Shown: positions 43,950 through 52,718 of the stretch, piece by piece
Layout of the letters: each line of letters starts with the position of its first letter
Numbering within the stretch: position 1 is the first letter of the stretch
NCBI RefSeq assembly: GCF_017876595.1
Contig: NZ_JAGIOG010000001.1
Coordinates: 2,666,001 to 2,730,000, forward strand
DNA: 64,000 bases
Origin: Aeromicrobium fastidiosum
Lineage (GTDB): Bacteria > Actinomycetota > Actinomycetes > Propionibacteriales > Nocardioidaceae
Reading direction: 5' to 3'
Notes under the pieces: generated by a model
The model's database searches: none
What the model was told of the DNA's origin: nothing
What the model saw: only the letters and a program-made list of their open reading frames with translations
Translations under genes and position numbers: made by a program

Positions 43950-44741
43950 ATGCCGTCCCGCCCCCGCGTCGTCGCGACCGATCTGGACGGGACGCTGCTG
44001 CGGTCGGACGGCTCGCTGTCGAGCCGCACGCGCGAGGCGATCGTCGCTGCCGAGGCGGCCGGCGTCCCGACGTTGTTCGTGACGGCACGCCCACCGCGAT
44101 GGCTCGACGAGCTCGCCGACGCCGTCGGGGGTCACGGGGTCGCGATCTGCGGCAACGGCGCGTTCGTCTACGACCTGGTGCGGCGTAAGGTCACGGCGTC
44201 GCGGGGTCATGACCCGCACGTCATGGCGCAGGTCGTGGCCGATCTGCGCGAGGCGCTGCCCGGCGTGACGTTCGCGGTCGAGCGCGCCGACGGCATGGGA
44301 CGCGAGGACGTCTACGCGTACCCCGTCGAGCACAGCGCCGTGACCGTGGTCGGTGAGCTCACGGCACCCATGTCCCCGCCCGTCGGCAAGCTGCTGGCCC
44401 GCAGCCCCGGGATCGACCCCGACGAGTTCCTGCGCGTGGTCGAGGAGGTCGTGGGTACTCGCGTCGAGCTCGGCTTCTCCGGCGCGATCGGGCTGGCCGA
44501 GATGACCGCAGCAGGGGTCACCAAGGCCAGCGGCCTGGCCGCGTGGTGCGAGGAGCAGGGCATCGAGGCGGCCGACGTGTGGGCGTGCGGCGACATGCCC
44601 AACGACCTGCCGATGCTCGAGTGGGCCGGTCGCGCCCATGCCGTGGCCAACGCGCACGCCGACGTGCTGGCCGTCGCCGACGTCGTCATCGCCTCCAACG
44701 ACGACGACGGCGTGGCGCAGCTGCTCGAGTCCCTGCTCTGA
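43950..44741 (+). CDS. Cof-type HAD-superfamily phosphatase
   Basis: 263 residues. HAD motif I is VATDLDGTLL, motif II VTARPPRW, then a C2B cap, the conserved lysine in ASGLAAW context (VTKASG), and motif IV CGDMPNDLPML. These Cof/YbiV-like enzymes dephosphorylate sugar phosphates or cofactors; the substrate cannot be read. TACAGT at 43934-43939 is a likely -10. An ATG at 43941 would add three residues but lies too close to it. Confidence 0.87.
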   Translation: MPSRPRVVATDLDGTLLRSDGSLSSRTREAIVAAEAAGVPTLFVTARPPRWLDELADAVGGHGVAICGNGAFVYDLVRRKVTASRGHDPHVMAQVVADLREALPGVTFAVERADGMGREDVYAYPVEHSAVTVVGELTAPMSPPVGKLLARSPGIDPDEFLRVVEEVVGTRVELGFSGAIGLAEMTAAGVTKASGLAAWCEEQGIEAADVWACGDMPNDLPMLEWAGRAHAVANAHADVLAVADVVIASNDDDGVAQLLESLL

Positions 44742-44748
44742 CCCGCCG

Positions 44749-44860
44749 GGGACGTCATCACGTCAGTACCTGCGTTGCCGCCACGGTGATGACGTCCGCC
44801 AGGTGGTCCCGGGACGTCATCACGTCAGTACCTGCGTTGCCGCAACGGTGATGACGTCCG
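44749..44860. repeat. Two tandem 50-bp hairpin elements
   Basis: 44749-44798 and 44811-44860 are identical except for one base. Each has perfect 12-bp arms GGACGTCATCAC and GTGATGACGTCC around a 24-nt spacer, and 12 bp separate the copies. They lie between the convergent HAD and phosphoesterase genes and could be a double bidirectional terminator, but the conserved spacer suggests a repeat element. Confidence 0.8.
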
Positions 44861-44868
44861 CGGCGGGA

Positions 44869-46584
44869 TCAGGCGATGGGGTTCGGCAGCAGCAGCTCGG
44901 TGTTGCGGTCGTCGACGGCACCCTCCTGGGCAGCCGATCGCTGCTGCGGGTCGTTGGCCGACAGCTCTCGGGCCAGCGCCGCCAGGTGCACGGAGTCGGC
45001 GAACGTCCCGCCGTGCGATGCCGGCCCCGCGTGGTCGAGCATCGTCGTGAAGATCGACAGCGTCCCGTCGTGGTTGTCGGCCAGCTCGATGAGCCGGGAC
45101 TGCTGTGGGAAGTCGACGTGCGACGCGGTGTTGATCTCCCAGAACCCGCTCGTGCCGTCGGCGCTGCGGTGGGCCGTGATCTCGTTGCGGTGCGTGTGGC
45201 CGTTGACCCAGGCCACGACGTTGCGGCTCGCCAGCAGCGTCGCCACGACGGCGTCGCCGAGCACACGGGGGTTGAGGTCGAGCCCCGTCACGACGAGGGG
45301 GTTTGTCATGGTCTTCGACGTGTGGTGGCTGAAGACGAACACGTACCTGTCGGTCGACGCCGCGAGGAGTGCCGTGAGCCACTCGTGCTGCGGCTTGTCG
45401 AGTGAGCCGTCGGCGTACCCGTTGGGGTTGACACTGTCGAGCACGATGCACCGCACGGGGCCGCGGTCGAAGCTGTAGTAGGCGGTCTTCCTCTGCCGGT
45501 TGGTCGCCGTGAAGCCGTGGCCGACGGGGGAGCCGGACGTCTTGAAGTGCTCCTCGACGACCTGGCCGCGGGTCAGCGTGCGGCGCTGCGCATCGGCGCT
45601 GACGAGCGTCGCTGACGTCAGCGAGACCGCTCCCAGCAGCGTGCCGGCGTTCGCCGTCGCGAGGCTCGCGATGACGTCCGCCTGCGACAGCCCCGGGGGC
45701 AGGGCGGTGGCCTTGAGCGGGCCGGTCGCCAGGATCGACAGCGGGAGGGTGTGCGGGAAGTTGCCCTGCACGAGACCGTCGTGATTGCCGAACACCGAGT
45801 ACCACGGGATGTCGAGTCCCTGCGGCTCGAACGACCGGCGCGCTGCGTCGAGCAGCCCGGGCACCCGCGGGAAGCCGAAGCGGGACGTGTAGATGTCCTC
45901 GGTGCCGCCTGCCTTGCGAGGGCCTTCGGGGTGCCAGTAGTGCGCGTCCCAGACCTTGGTGTCGGCGACGCCCTCGTACGCGGTGCGGCTGCCCGAGTCG
46001 GGGGTGATGCGCTCGCCGTCGAGCACGTCGATGTTCCAGCGCACCTCGTTGTACTGGCAGTTGTCGGAGTTGTCGCCGGTCTGGATCGCGAAGGCGAGTT
46101 GCTGGCCCGTCACGGGCCCGCGACCCACGCGGTTGACCGAGCGCACCATCGAGTCGGCGATCTGCGGGGTGAGCATCTCCTGCGGTCGATAGCTGGACGA
46201 CAGCAGGCCGCCGAGCGTCGGCGCACCGCCGTACGAGTCGTCCAACCGGTCGACGTACTCGACCCGCGCGGGTGACTGGGCGTCGATGATGTGGACGTCG
46301 GTGAGGTGCGCGAAGCTCAGCACGGGAGTCCGGCTGGTGGCGCGCGCGGCACCCGGTGCTGCGCCCAGCTCGTCGCGGACGGTGTGCGGCTCGCCGCCCG
46401 TCGACACGACCGGCGTGTAGCCGCCCGCACCGGCCGGCCCCCGGCGGTAGCAGCTGTCGAGGGTCGTGTGCTGGGGTGCGACGACGCCCGGCGCGGCCCA
46501 GCCCGTCCCCGGGCGGACGCCGACGGCGGCGACACCGCCCATCACGGCTCCGGTGCGGATGAGGGTGCGGCGGCTGATCGTCAT
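44869..46584 (-). CDS. Tat-exported metallophosphoesterase (TIGR03767/PPA1498-type)
   Basis: 571 residues. A twin-arginine signal ([19 protein letters not shown]) targets it outside. The calcineurin-like metal site is seen in DVH (96-98), GDNSDN, FGNHDGL, FSHHTSK and NGHTHRNE. The length and insertions fit the PPA1498 family known from propionibacteria and relatives. It probably releases phosphate from an extracellular phospho-ester; substrate unknown. No obvious Shine-Dalgarno sequence precedes the ATG. Confidence 0.87.
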   Translation of the reverse strand: MTISRRTLIRTGAVMGGVAAVGVRPGTGWAAPGVVAPQHTTLDSCYRRGPAGAGGYTPVVSTGGEPHTVRDELGAAPGAARATSRTPVLSFAHLTDVHIIDAQSPARVEYVDRLDDSYGGAPTLGGLLSSSYRPQEMLTPQIADSMVRSVNRVGRGPVTGQQLAFAIQTGDNSDNCQYNEVRWNIDVLDGERITPDSGSRTAYEGVADTKVWDAHYWHPEGPRKAGGTEDIYTSRFGFPRVPGLLDAARRSFEPQGLDIPWYSVFGNHDGLVQGNFPHTLPLSILATGPLKATALPPGLSQADVIASLATANAGTLLGAVSLTSATLVSADAQRRTLTRGQVVEEHFKTSGSPVGHGFTATNRQRKTAYYSFDRGPVRCIVLDSVNPNGYADGSLDKPQHEWLTALLAASTDRYVFVFSHHTSKTMTNPLVVTGLDLNPRVLGDAVVATLLASRNVVAWVNGHTHRNEITAHRSADGTSGFWEINTASHVDFPQQSRLIELADNHDGTLSIFTTMLDHAGPASHGGTFADSVHLAALARELSANDPQQRSAAQEGAVDDRNTELLLPNPIA

Positions 46585-46681
46585 GCTGGTGTAACGAGCC
46601 TCACACCGCGTGGGTTACCCCCGGGTCATATGTCTCCCGGCTCGGCGGGGCGATAGCGTGAGGACGACCCCGAGGAGAACC

Positions 46682-47401
46682 ATGATCGCCACTTCCCGTG
46701 ACGGCCACGTCGCCGTCGTCGAGCTCCAGCGCGAGGACCGCCGCAACGCCCTCGACCTGGCCCTGTGCACCGCGGTCCACGAAGCGGCCGACACCGCCGT
46801 CGCCGACGGGGCGCGGGTCATCGTCGTGACCGGCAAGGGCTCCGCGTTCTGCTCCGGTGCCGATCTGGGGGGTGTCTACGGGCCCGACTTCCTGCAGGGG
46901 CTCTACGGGATGCTGCGCCGCCTGACCCAGCTCCCGGTGCCGCTGATCGCGGCGGTCAACGGGCCGGCCATCGGTGCCGGCACGCAGCTGGCGATGGCGT
47001 GCGACCTGCGGGTCGCGGACGAGACGGCGAAGTTCGCGGTGCCGACCGCGCGCAACGGCCTGGCGGTCGACGCGTGGACGATCCGCACGCTCAGCGAGCT
47101 CGCCGGGGCGGGACGCGCGAGGCGGCTCATGCTGGCGGCCGAGTCGCTCGACCGCGACGAAGCGCTGGCGTGCGGGCTCGCCGACCGTCCGGGCACCGTG
47201 GCCGACGCGATCGCGTGGGCGCACGAGATCGCCGAGTTCGCGCCGCTGGCGCTGGCGCACAACAAGCTGGTGCTGAACGGTTCGTCGGCCGACGACGAGG
47301 CGATCGGGCGCAGCTTCGCCGACGTCTGGGCCAGCGACGACGTGCAGGAGGCCGCTCTGGCCCGCACCGAGCGTCGTGCGCCGGTCTTCAGGGGGGCGTG
47401 A
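46682..47401 (+). CDS. Enoyl-CoA hydratase/isomerase family protein
   Basis: 239 residues of crotonase fold. The oxyanion-hole segments are GKGSAFCSGADLGG and NGPAIGAGTQLAMACDLRVA. The usual catalytic Glu positions are not clearly kept (the second reads VPTARNGLAVD), so a hydratase, isomerase or hydrolase role is open. GAGGAG precedes the ATG. It is coupled by TGATG to the next gene, an N-terminal fragment of an acyl-CoA ligase, hinting at acyl-CoA metabolism. Confidence 0.82.
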   Translation: MIATSRDGHVAVVELQREDRRNALDLALCTAVHEAADTAVADGARVIVVTGKGSAFCSGADLGGVYGPDFLQGLYGMLRRLTQLPVPLIAAVNGPAIGAGTQLAMACDLRVADETAKFAVPTARNGLAVDAWTIRTLSELAGAGRARRLMLAAESLDRDEALACGLADRPGTVADAIAWAHEIAEFAPLALAHNKLVLNGSSADDEAIGRSFADVWASDDVQEAALARTERRAPVFRGA

Positions 47402-47856
47402 TGACTAGTCTGGTCTTCCGCATCCTCGACTGGCACGTGGTCTCCGGCCTGGCCGACGACCTCGCGGTCTCCGACGCCCGCGGCACGGTCTCGTACGCGC
47501 AGCTGCTGCACGAGTCGGCCTGCATCGCGGCGGGCCTGCGCCACATGGGCGTCGAGCCGGGCACGCCTGTCGTCCTCGACGGCCTCCATGGACGCGACCT
47601 GGTCACGTCGGTGCTGGCGTGCGCGCGCATCGGCGCGGTGCCGGCCGACACGGCGGCGTTCCGCCTGGCAGGCACCCCGCCGGTCCTGCACGCGCCGAGC
47701 ACCGAGGTGACCTGGGACGTCCTCGACAAGGCGGGCCGCACCGAACCTGCCGCGGCCCCGGAGCACGACGACGAGGGCTACGAAGAACACCTGCGCACCA
47801 CCTACAAGGACATCATCGAAACCCTGGAACGAGGCGGAACCATCACGGAGGTCTGA
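47401..47856 (+). CDS. Short AMP-binding-enzyme N-terminal domain protein
   Basis: 151 residues. Residues about 10-105 resemble the first subdomain of acyl-CoA synthetases/adenylation enzymes (GTVSYAQLLHESACIAAGLRHMGVEPGTPVVLDGLHGRDLVTSVLACARIGAVPA). The ATP-binding P-loop and everything after it are absent. A conserved-looking charged C-terminus (EHDDEGYEEHLRTTYKDIIETLERGG) ends the protein, so it is not a simple frameshift remnant. The 1-bp overlap with the enoyl-CoA hydratase suggests a joint role, perhaps as a binding or regulatory subunit (inference). Confidence 0.65.
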   Translation: MTSLVFRILDWHVVSGLADDLAVSDARGTVSYAQLLHESACIAAGLRHMGVEPGTPVVLDGLHGRDLVTSVLACARIGAVPADTAAFRLAGTPPVLHAPSTEVTWDVLDKAGRTEPAAAPEHDDEGYEEHLRTTYKDIIETLERGGTITEV

Positions 47857-47882
47857 GACCGCCCCCCGATCATGGGTCGACC

Positions 47883-47968
47883 GAGCGAAGCGAGGGAGAC
47901 AGGCGTGCTGGCGAAGCCAGCCAGACGCGAGGAACGAGCGGCTGACCGGGAGGCGCGAGGAACGAGCG
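47883..47968. repeat. CGAG-rich direct repeats downstream of the AMP-ligase fragment
   Basis: CGCGAGGAACGAGCG occurs at 47926-47940 and 47954-47968, with a related CGAGCGAAGCGAGG at 47882-47895. CTGGC-GAA-GCCAG forms a small stem between them. It fills the gap between convergent genes and the last copy touches the Lrp stop codon. Confidence 0.6.
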
Positions 47969-47969
47969 C

Positions 47970-48449
47970 CTAACGGACGCCCCAGGCATACGTCTGCTTC
48001 TCCAGCCGCAGGTACACGAACGTCTCGGTGGAGACGACGCGGTCGAGTGCGCTGACCTGGGTGGAGATGATGTCGAGCAGCTCGTCGTCGCTCTCGGCGA
48101 CGATCTCGGCGAGGATGTCGAAGCGTCCCGTGGTGACGACGATGTAGTCGAGCTGGTGCATCGTGGCGAGCTCGGCGGCGACCTCGCGGATGTTGCCGCT
48201 GACCTTGATGCCGATCATGGCCTGGCGGGCGAAGCCCATCTGCAGGGGGTCGGTGACGGCGACGACCTGCATGACGCCGCTCTCGATGAGCTTCTGCACG
48301 CGGTGGCGCACGGCGGCCTCGGACAGGCCGACGTCCTTGGCGATCGCCGAGTAGGACAGGCGGCCGTCGTCCTGGAGCAGCTCGATGATGCGCTTCGCGG
48401 TGTCGTCGAGACTCTGCGCCCGGGGGTGGACGGGCTTCCGGTCGGTCAT
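47970..48449 (-). CDS. Lrp/AsnC-family transcriptional regulator
   Basis: 159 residues. An N-terminal winged helix-turn-helix (IIELLQDDGRLSYSAIAKDVGLSEAAVRHRVQKL) is followed by the RAM effector domain (IGIKVSGNIREVAAELATMHQLDYIVVTTGRFDILAEI). Start MTDRKP is chosen because CACAAT ends 7 nt before its ATG; the next upstream ATG would overlap the -10. It is divergent from the polyamine transport operon, which it most likely controls, probably sensing an amino acid or polyamine product. Confidence 0.9.
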   Translation of the reverse strand: MTDRKPVHPRAQSLDDTAKRIIELLQDDGRLSYSAIAKDVGLSEAAVRHRVQKLIESGVMQVVAVTDPLQMGFARQAMIGIKVSGNIREVAAELATMHQLDYIVVTTGRFDILAEIVAESDDELLDIISTQVSALDRVVSTETFVYLRLEKQTYAWGVR

Positions 48450-48507
48450 GACGGCCATTGTGCCGCACGAGCGATCGTGTGCCGGCTGCCACGTGGTAGG
48501 TCAACGA

Positions 48508-48521
48508 TTTCGAAAGCGAAA
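48508..48521. promoter_or_regulatory. Palindrome in the Lrp-potD divergent region
   Basis: TTTCG-AAAG-CGAAA is the most AT-rich and most symmetrical element in the 154-bp gap between the divergent Lrp and potD genes. Lrp-type proteins favour such short AT-rich palindromes, making it a candidate operator for both genes. Confidence 0.4.
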
Positions 48522-48603
48522 CACAGTCTTAACGCCGGAATCCCTTGTGCTGGTCGCCGGATGTTGCGAGTATGCGTGAACACGGGAGAAGTGAGGGTGA
48601 CGC

Positions 48604-49767
48604 ATGGCGGGTGTCGACCGACGGACGGTCCTGAAGGGCGTGGGCGGTGCTGCGGCGCTGGGACTCAGCGGGGTGGCGCTCAAGTACGGCTTCAACACCG
48701 GCGACCAGTCCCAGGACCCGACGAAGCTGATGGCCAAGGATCGTTCTGCGACGGACAAGATGCTGATCGTCTCGAACTGGCCCGAGTACATCGACGAGGA
48801 CGACGGCGACTACGTGTCGACGTTGACGCAGTTCGAGAAGGACACCGGCATCTCGGTGCGGTACACCCCGGACATCAATGACAACAACGAGTTCTTCGCC
48901 AAGGTCAAGAACCAGCTGGGGTCCGGCACGTCGTCGAAGCGGGACATCTTCGCGCTGACCGACTGGATGGCGGCCCGGATGATCCAGGTGGGCTGGATCC
49001 AGAAGCTCGACGCCGCCAAGGTGCCGAACCTGCACGCCAACATCATCGACTCGCTGAAGTCGCCGGAGTGGGACCCGAAGCGTGACTACTCCGCACCGTG
49101 GCAGAGCGGTCTGACCGGCATCGCCTACAACAAGGCCAAGGTCGGCGAGATCAAGTCGTTCGAGGAGATGCTGACCCGCAAGGACCTCAAGGGACGCATC
49201 TCGCTGCTGACCGAGATGCGCGACACGATGGGCTTCCTGCTGATGATCGGCGGCGGCGATCCCGAGAACTTCACCGACGACGAGTGGCAGGACGCCGTCG
49301 ACCTGCTCAAGAAGACGCGCAGCGACGGCCAGGTGCGCTCGTTCACGGGCAACGAGTACGTCCAGGACCTCGCCGCGGGCAACATCCTGGCGTGCGAGGC
49401 GTGGTCGGGCGACATCGCCAATGCGGGCGACGACAACCTCGTCTGGATCCCGCCGGAGGAGGGGATCATGATCTGGGCCGACAACATGATGGTGCCCAAT
49501 CTCGCGGACCACCAAGACAACGCCGAGCAGTGGATCAACTACTACTACGAGCCCGAGGTCGCGGCGAAGCTCGCCGCCTACAACAGCTACATCTGTCCTG
49601 TGAAGGGTGCGCAGGAGGCGATGGAGAAGGTCGATCCCGACCAGGTCGACAACGAGCTGATCTTTCCGACAGACGAGACGCTGTCGCAGACCCACCGCTT
49701 CATGGCCCTCGATGAGGCCACGATGCGAACCTACGAAGGGGACTACGCCGATGTCACAGGTGCATGA
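48604..49767 (+). CDS. potD: Polyamine ABC transporter, substrate-binding protein (PotD/F-like)
   Basis: 387 residues. The N-terminus DRRTVLKGVGGAAALGLSG is a twin-arginine signal without a lipobox Cys, so it is exported folded and may stay anchored by the signal. The mature body (LIVSNWPEYIDEDD, FEKDTGISVRYTPDINDNNEFFAKV, LTDWMAARMIQVGW, PWQSGLTGIAYN) is the spermidine/putrescine-binding fold; Trp and Asp ligands are plausible. It overlaps the ATPase gene by 17 bp. Confidence 0.92.
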   Translation: MAGVDRRTVLKGVGGAAALGLSGVALKYGFNTGDQSQDPTKLMAKDRSATDKMLIVSNWPEYIDEDDGDYVSTLTQFEKDTGISVRYTPDINDNNEFFAKVKNQLGSGTSSKRDIFALTDWMAARMIQVGWIQKLDAAKVPNLHANIIDSLKSPEWDPKRDYSAPWQSGLTGIAYNKAKVGEIKSFEEMLTRKDLKGRISLLTEMRDTMGFLLMIGGGDPENFTDDEWQDAVDLLKKTRSDGQVRSFTGNEYVQDLAAGNILACEAWSGDIANAGDDNLVWIPPEEGIMIWADNMMVPNLADHQDNAEQWINYYYEPEVAAKLAAYNSYICPVKGAQEAMEKVDPDQVDNELIFPTDETLSQTHRFMALDEATMRTYEGDYADVTGA

Positions 49768-50914
49768 GGGAGCGGCGACGCCGACCGGATCGGCGTCGAG
49801 CGGGGCACGCGACCTGAGGCTCTCGGGTCTGACCAAGGAGTACGCGACGTTCACCGCCGTCAAGGCGCTCGACCTCGTCGTGCCGCAGGGCGAGTTCTTC
49901 GCGTTGCTGGGCCCGTCGGGCTGCGGCAAGACCACGACCTTGCGGATGGTCGCGGGCCTCGACGTCCCGACGTCCGGAACCATCCACCTCGGCGACACCG
50001 AGATCACGTACGAGAAGCCGTACCGCCGCCCGGTCAACACGGTCTTCCAGAACTACGCCCTGTTCCCGCACCTCGACATCGCGAAGAACGTCGCGTTCGG
50101 GCTCGAGCGCCGCGGCATCAAGAACACCAAGCAGCAGGTCGCCGACATGCTCGAGCTGGTCGAGCTGACGTCGCAGGCGCACAAGAAGCCGACCCAGATG
50201 TCGGGCGGCCAGCAGCAGCGCGTCGCGCTAGCCCGGGCCCTGATCAACAAGCCCGAGGTGCTCCTGCTCGACGAGCCGCTCGGTGCCCTCGACCTCAAGC
50301 TGCGCCGCGGCATGCAGCTCGAGCTCAAGCGCATCCAGACCGAGGTGGGGCTGACGTTCGTGCACGTCACGCACGACCAGGAGGAGGCCATGACGATGGC
50401 CGACACCATCGCGGTCATGAACCAGGGCGTCATCGAGCAGATGGGTGCCCCGAGCGAGCTGTACGAGAACCCGCGTACGACGTTCGTCGCCAACTTCCTC
50501 GGGCAGTCCAACCTGATCGCCGGCGAGATCGAGGGCCGCGAGGGCGACCACGTCAAGGTCCGGGTGCAGGGTGCCGTCGCGTCGGTCCCGGGCGACCGGG
50601 CGCACTCCGACTCCGGCAAGGGCTGGCTGGGCATCCGCCCCGAGAAGGTCCTGATCGCCGAGGCCGGGCAGCCGATCGACGCTCCCGGCGACGTCATCAC
50701 GGGCGGCTACGTCACCGATGTCAGCTTCGTGGGCGTCAGCACGCAGTACTCCGTCATGATGCCGTGGGGCCAGGAGCTGACGGTGTTCGAGCAAAACACG
50801 GGCGCCCGGTCGATGCTCCCGGTCGGCACCAAGGTCGACATCTCGTGGCGTCCGGAGTTCGCCTTCCTGCTCGATGCGAGCCAGGACGCCAAGGCCGGGA
50901 TCGAGGACGACTAG
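49751..50914 (+). CDS. potA: Polyamine ABC transporter, ATP-binding protein (PotA-like)
   Basis: 387 residues. Walker [19 protein letters not shown]-loop [12 protein letters not shown], signature [15 protein letters not shown], Walker [13 protein letters not shown] and switch [14 protein letters not shown] are intact; a C-terminal TOBE domain (about 290-380) is present. It drives the PotB/PotC channel. The start lies within potD and the stop overlaps potB by 1 bp (TAGTG), a tightly coupled operon. Confidence 0.94.
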   Translation: MSQVHEGAATPTGSASSGARDLRLSGLTKEYATFTAVKALDLVVPQGEFFALLGPSGCGKTTTLRMVAGLDVPTSGTIHLGDTEITYEKPYRRPVNTVFQNYALFPHLDIAKNVAFGLERRGIKNTKQQVADMLELVELTSQAHKKPTQMSGGQQQRVALARALINKPEVLLLDEPLGALDLKLRRGMQLELKRIQTEVGLTFVHVTHDQEEAMTMADTIAVMNQGVIEQMGAPSELYENPRTTFVANFLGQSNLIAGEIEGREGDHVKVRVQGAVASVPGDRAHSDSGKGWLGIRPEKVLIAEAGQPIDAPGDVITGGYVTDVSFVGVSTQYSVMMPWGQELTVFEQNTGARSMLPVGTKVDISWRPEFAFLLDASQDAKAGIEDD

Positions 50915-51825
50915 TGGCGACCCTGGACGATGTCGCTGCCCCGCAACGGCGGACCAAGCGCAAGCTCACGGGCTACTGGCTGATCCTGCCCGGTGCCCTG
51001 TGGCTGCTGGTCTTCTTCGTCATCCCGTTCTACTCGCTCGTCGCGTCGAGCCTGTTCGACCCCGACGGGTCGGTGCTCACGGGCTACGACATGACGTGGC
51101 ACTTCGGCAACTACTGGGACGCGTTCAACCAGTACAAGGGCCAGCTCGGACGATCGCTGCTGTACGCGGGGATCGCGACGGCCGTGTGCCTCGTGGTCGG
51201 CTACGTGCTGGCCTACGCCATCGCCTTCAAGGCCGGACGCTGGAAGAACCTCATGCTGGTGCTGGTCATCGCGCCGTTCTTCACGAGCTTCCTGCTGCGC
51301 ACCCTGTCGTGGAAGCTCATCCTCGCCGATGACGGCTGGGTCGTGGGTGTCGCGCAGGCCATCCACCTGACCGACGCGCTCAACATCGTCGGCCTCACGA
51401 CGACCGACGACCGTCTGCTCGCGACGCCGTTCGCGGTCATCGCGGGCCTGACCTACAACTTCCTGCCGTTCATGGTGCTGCCGTTGTACGCGAGCCTCGA
51501 GAAGGTCGACTTCCGGCTGATCGAGGCCGCCGGCGACCTGTACGCCTCGCCCATGCGCGGGTTCTTCAAGGTCACGTTCCCGCTGTCGCTGCCCGGTGTC
51601 GTCGCGGGGACGCTGCTGACGTTCATCCCGGCGGCCGGCGACTACGTCAACGCCCAGCTGCTCGGCAGCACCAACACCAAGATGATCGGCAACTCGATCC
51701 AGAGCCTGTTCACGACGCAGCTCGACTACGCCACGGCCGGTGCGCTGTCGGTGATCCTGATGGTCATCATCGTCGCGGCCGTCATGGCCTATGTCCGCAC
51801 CGCAGGAACGGAGGAGCTCGTATGA
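50914..51825 (+). CDS. potB: Polyamine ABC transporter, permease (PotB-like)
   Basis: 303 residues from GTG, six membrane helices. The cytoplasmic EAA loop is EAAGDLYASPMRGFFKVTFPLSLPG, which contacts the ATPase. N-terminal GYWLILPGALWLLVFFVIPFYSL and NFLPFMVLPLYASLEKVD are typical of PotB/PotH. It overlaps the potC-like gene by 4 bp. Confidence 0.93.
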   Translation: MATLDDVAAPQRRTKRKLTGYWLILPGALWLLVFFVIPFYSLVASSLFDPDGSVLTGYDMTWHFGNYWDAFNQYKGQLGRSLLYAGIATAVCLVVGYVLAYAIAFKAGRWKNLMLVLVIAPFFTSFLLRTLSWKLILADDGWVVGVAQAIHLTDALNIVGLTTTDDRLLATPFAVIAGLTYNFLPFMVLPLYASLEKVDFRLIEAAGDLYASPMRGFFKVTFPLSLPGVVAGTLLTFIPAAGDYVNAQLLGSTNTKMIGNSIQSLFTTQLDYATAGALSVILMVIIVAAVMAYVRTAGTEELV

Positions 51826-52643
51826 ACGGGTTGCGTACGGCTCGCCGATGGATCGGCGACCACCTGGTGCTGGGGCTCGGTCTGCTGGTGCTGGCCTACA
51901 CGTTCGTCCCCATCGCGATCGTGGTGCTGATGAGCTTCAACGACAGCAGCAAGCAGCGCAACGTCTACAAGTTCCAGAAGTTCACGTGGGACAACTGGCT
52001 GCACCCGGGCAGCTGGGCCGACGGCATGGCCGACTCGGTCTGGCTGAGCATCCGCATCGCCCTGCTCGCGACGCTCGTCGCCACGATCCTCGGCACGCTG
52101 GCGGCGTTCGCCCTCGTCCGTCACCGGTTCGCGGGACGCTCGACGGCCAACCTGATCATCTTCCTGCCGATGGCGTCGCCGGAGATCGTGATGGGCTCGT
52201 CGCTGCTGGCGCTGTTCGTGTCGCGTGGCTTCCCGCTCGGGTTCTGGACGATCCTGATCGCCCACATCATGTTCTGCCTGTCCTTCGTGATCGTCACGGT
52301 CAAGGCCAGGCTCAGTGGCCTCAACGACAACCTCGAGCAGGCCGCGATGGACCTGTACGCCACGGAGTCGCAGACCTTCTGGCGGGTCACGTTCCCGCTC
52401 GTGCTCCCCGGCATCGTCGGAGCGGCGCTGCTGGCGTTCTCGCTGTCGTTCGACGACTTCATCATCACGAACCTCAACTCCGGCCAGGAGGTGACCTTCC
52501 CGATGTTCGTCTACGGCGCCAACCAGCGTGGCGTGCCGATGGAGGTCAACGTCATCGGCACCGCGATGTTCGTCATCTCGATCGCGATCGTGCTGGGCAA
52601 CGAGATCATGCGACGTCGCCAGGAGAAGGCCCTCGCCGCCTGA
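51822..52643 (+). CDS. potC: Polyamine ABC transporter, permease (PotC-like)
   Basis: 273 residues, six membrane helices. The EAA loop is EQAAMDLYATESQTFWRVTFPLVLPG and the C-terminal SFDDFIITNLNSG motif is characteristic of PotC/PotI. It completes the PotD-A-B-C importer. A 48-bp palindrome just after its stop separates it from the convergent aminotransferase. Confidence 0.93.
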   Translation: MNGLRTARRWIGDHLVLGLGLLVLAYTFVPIAIVVLMSFNDSSKQRNVYKFQKFTWDNWLHPGSWADGMADSVWLSIRIALLATLVATILGTLAAFALVRHRFAGRSTANLIIFLPMASPEIVMGSSLLALFVSRGFPLGFWTILIAHIMFCLSFVIVTVKARLSGLNDNLEQAAMDLYATESQTFWRVTFPLVLPGIVGAALLAFSLSFDDFIITNLNSGQEVTFPMFVYGANQRGVPMEVNVIGTAMFVISIAIVLGNEIMRRRQEKALAA

Positions 52644-52657
52644 CGGTGACAGCAGAA

Positions 52658-52705
52658 CGCCCCTTGAGCTTTTCGAAAGGGCCCTTTCGACAAGCTCAAG
52701 GGGCG
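52658..52705. repeat. 48-bp palindrome between convergent genes
   Basis: The two 24-bp arms (52658-52681, 52682-52705) are perfect reverse complements except for one pair, with no loop; the centre TCGAAAGGGCCCTTTCGA is exact. It resembles the dispersed GAGCTTGTCGAA-type palindromes found in many bacterial genomes. It is ideally placed as a bidirectional terminator for potC and the aminotransferase. Confidence 0.8.
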
Positions 52706-52718
52706 GAACGCCGAATGG

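Noticed and set aside
44749..44860. Possible short CRISPR-like array
   Set aside because: Only two units, each internally palindromic, with a 12-bp gap and no cas genes nearby.
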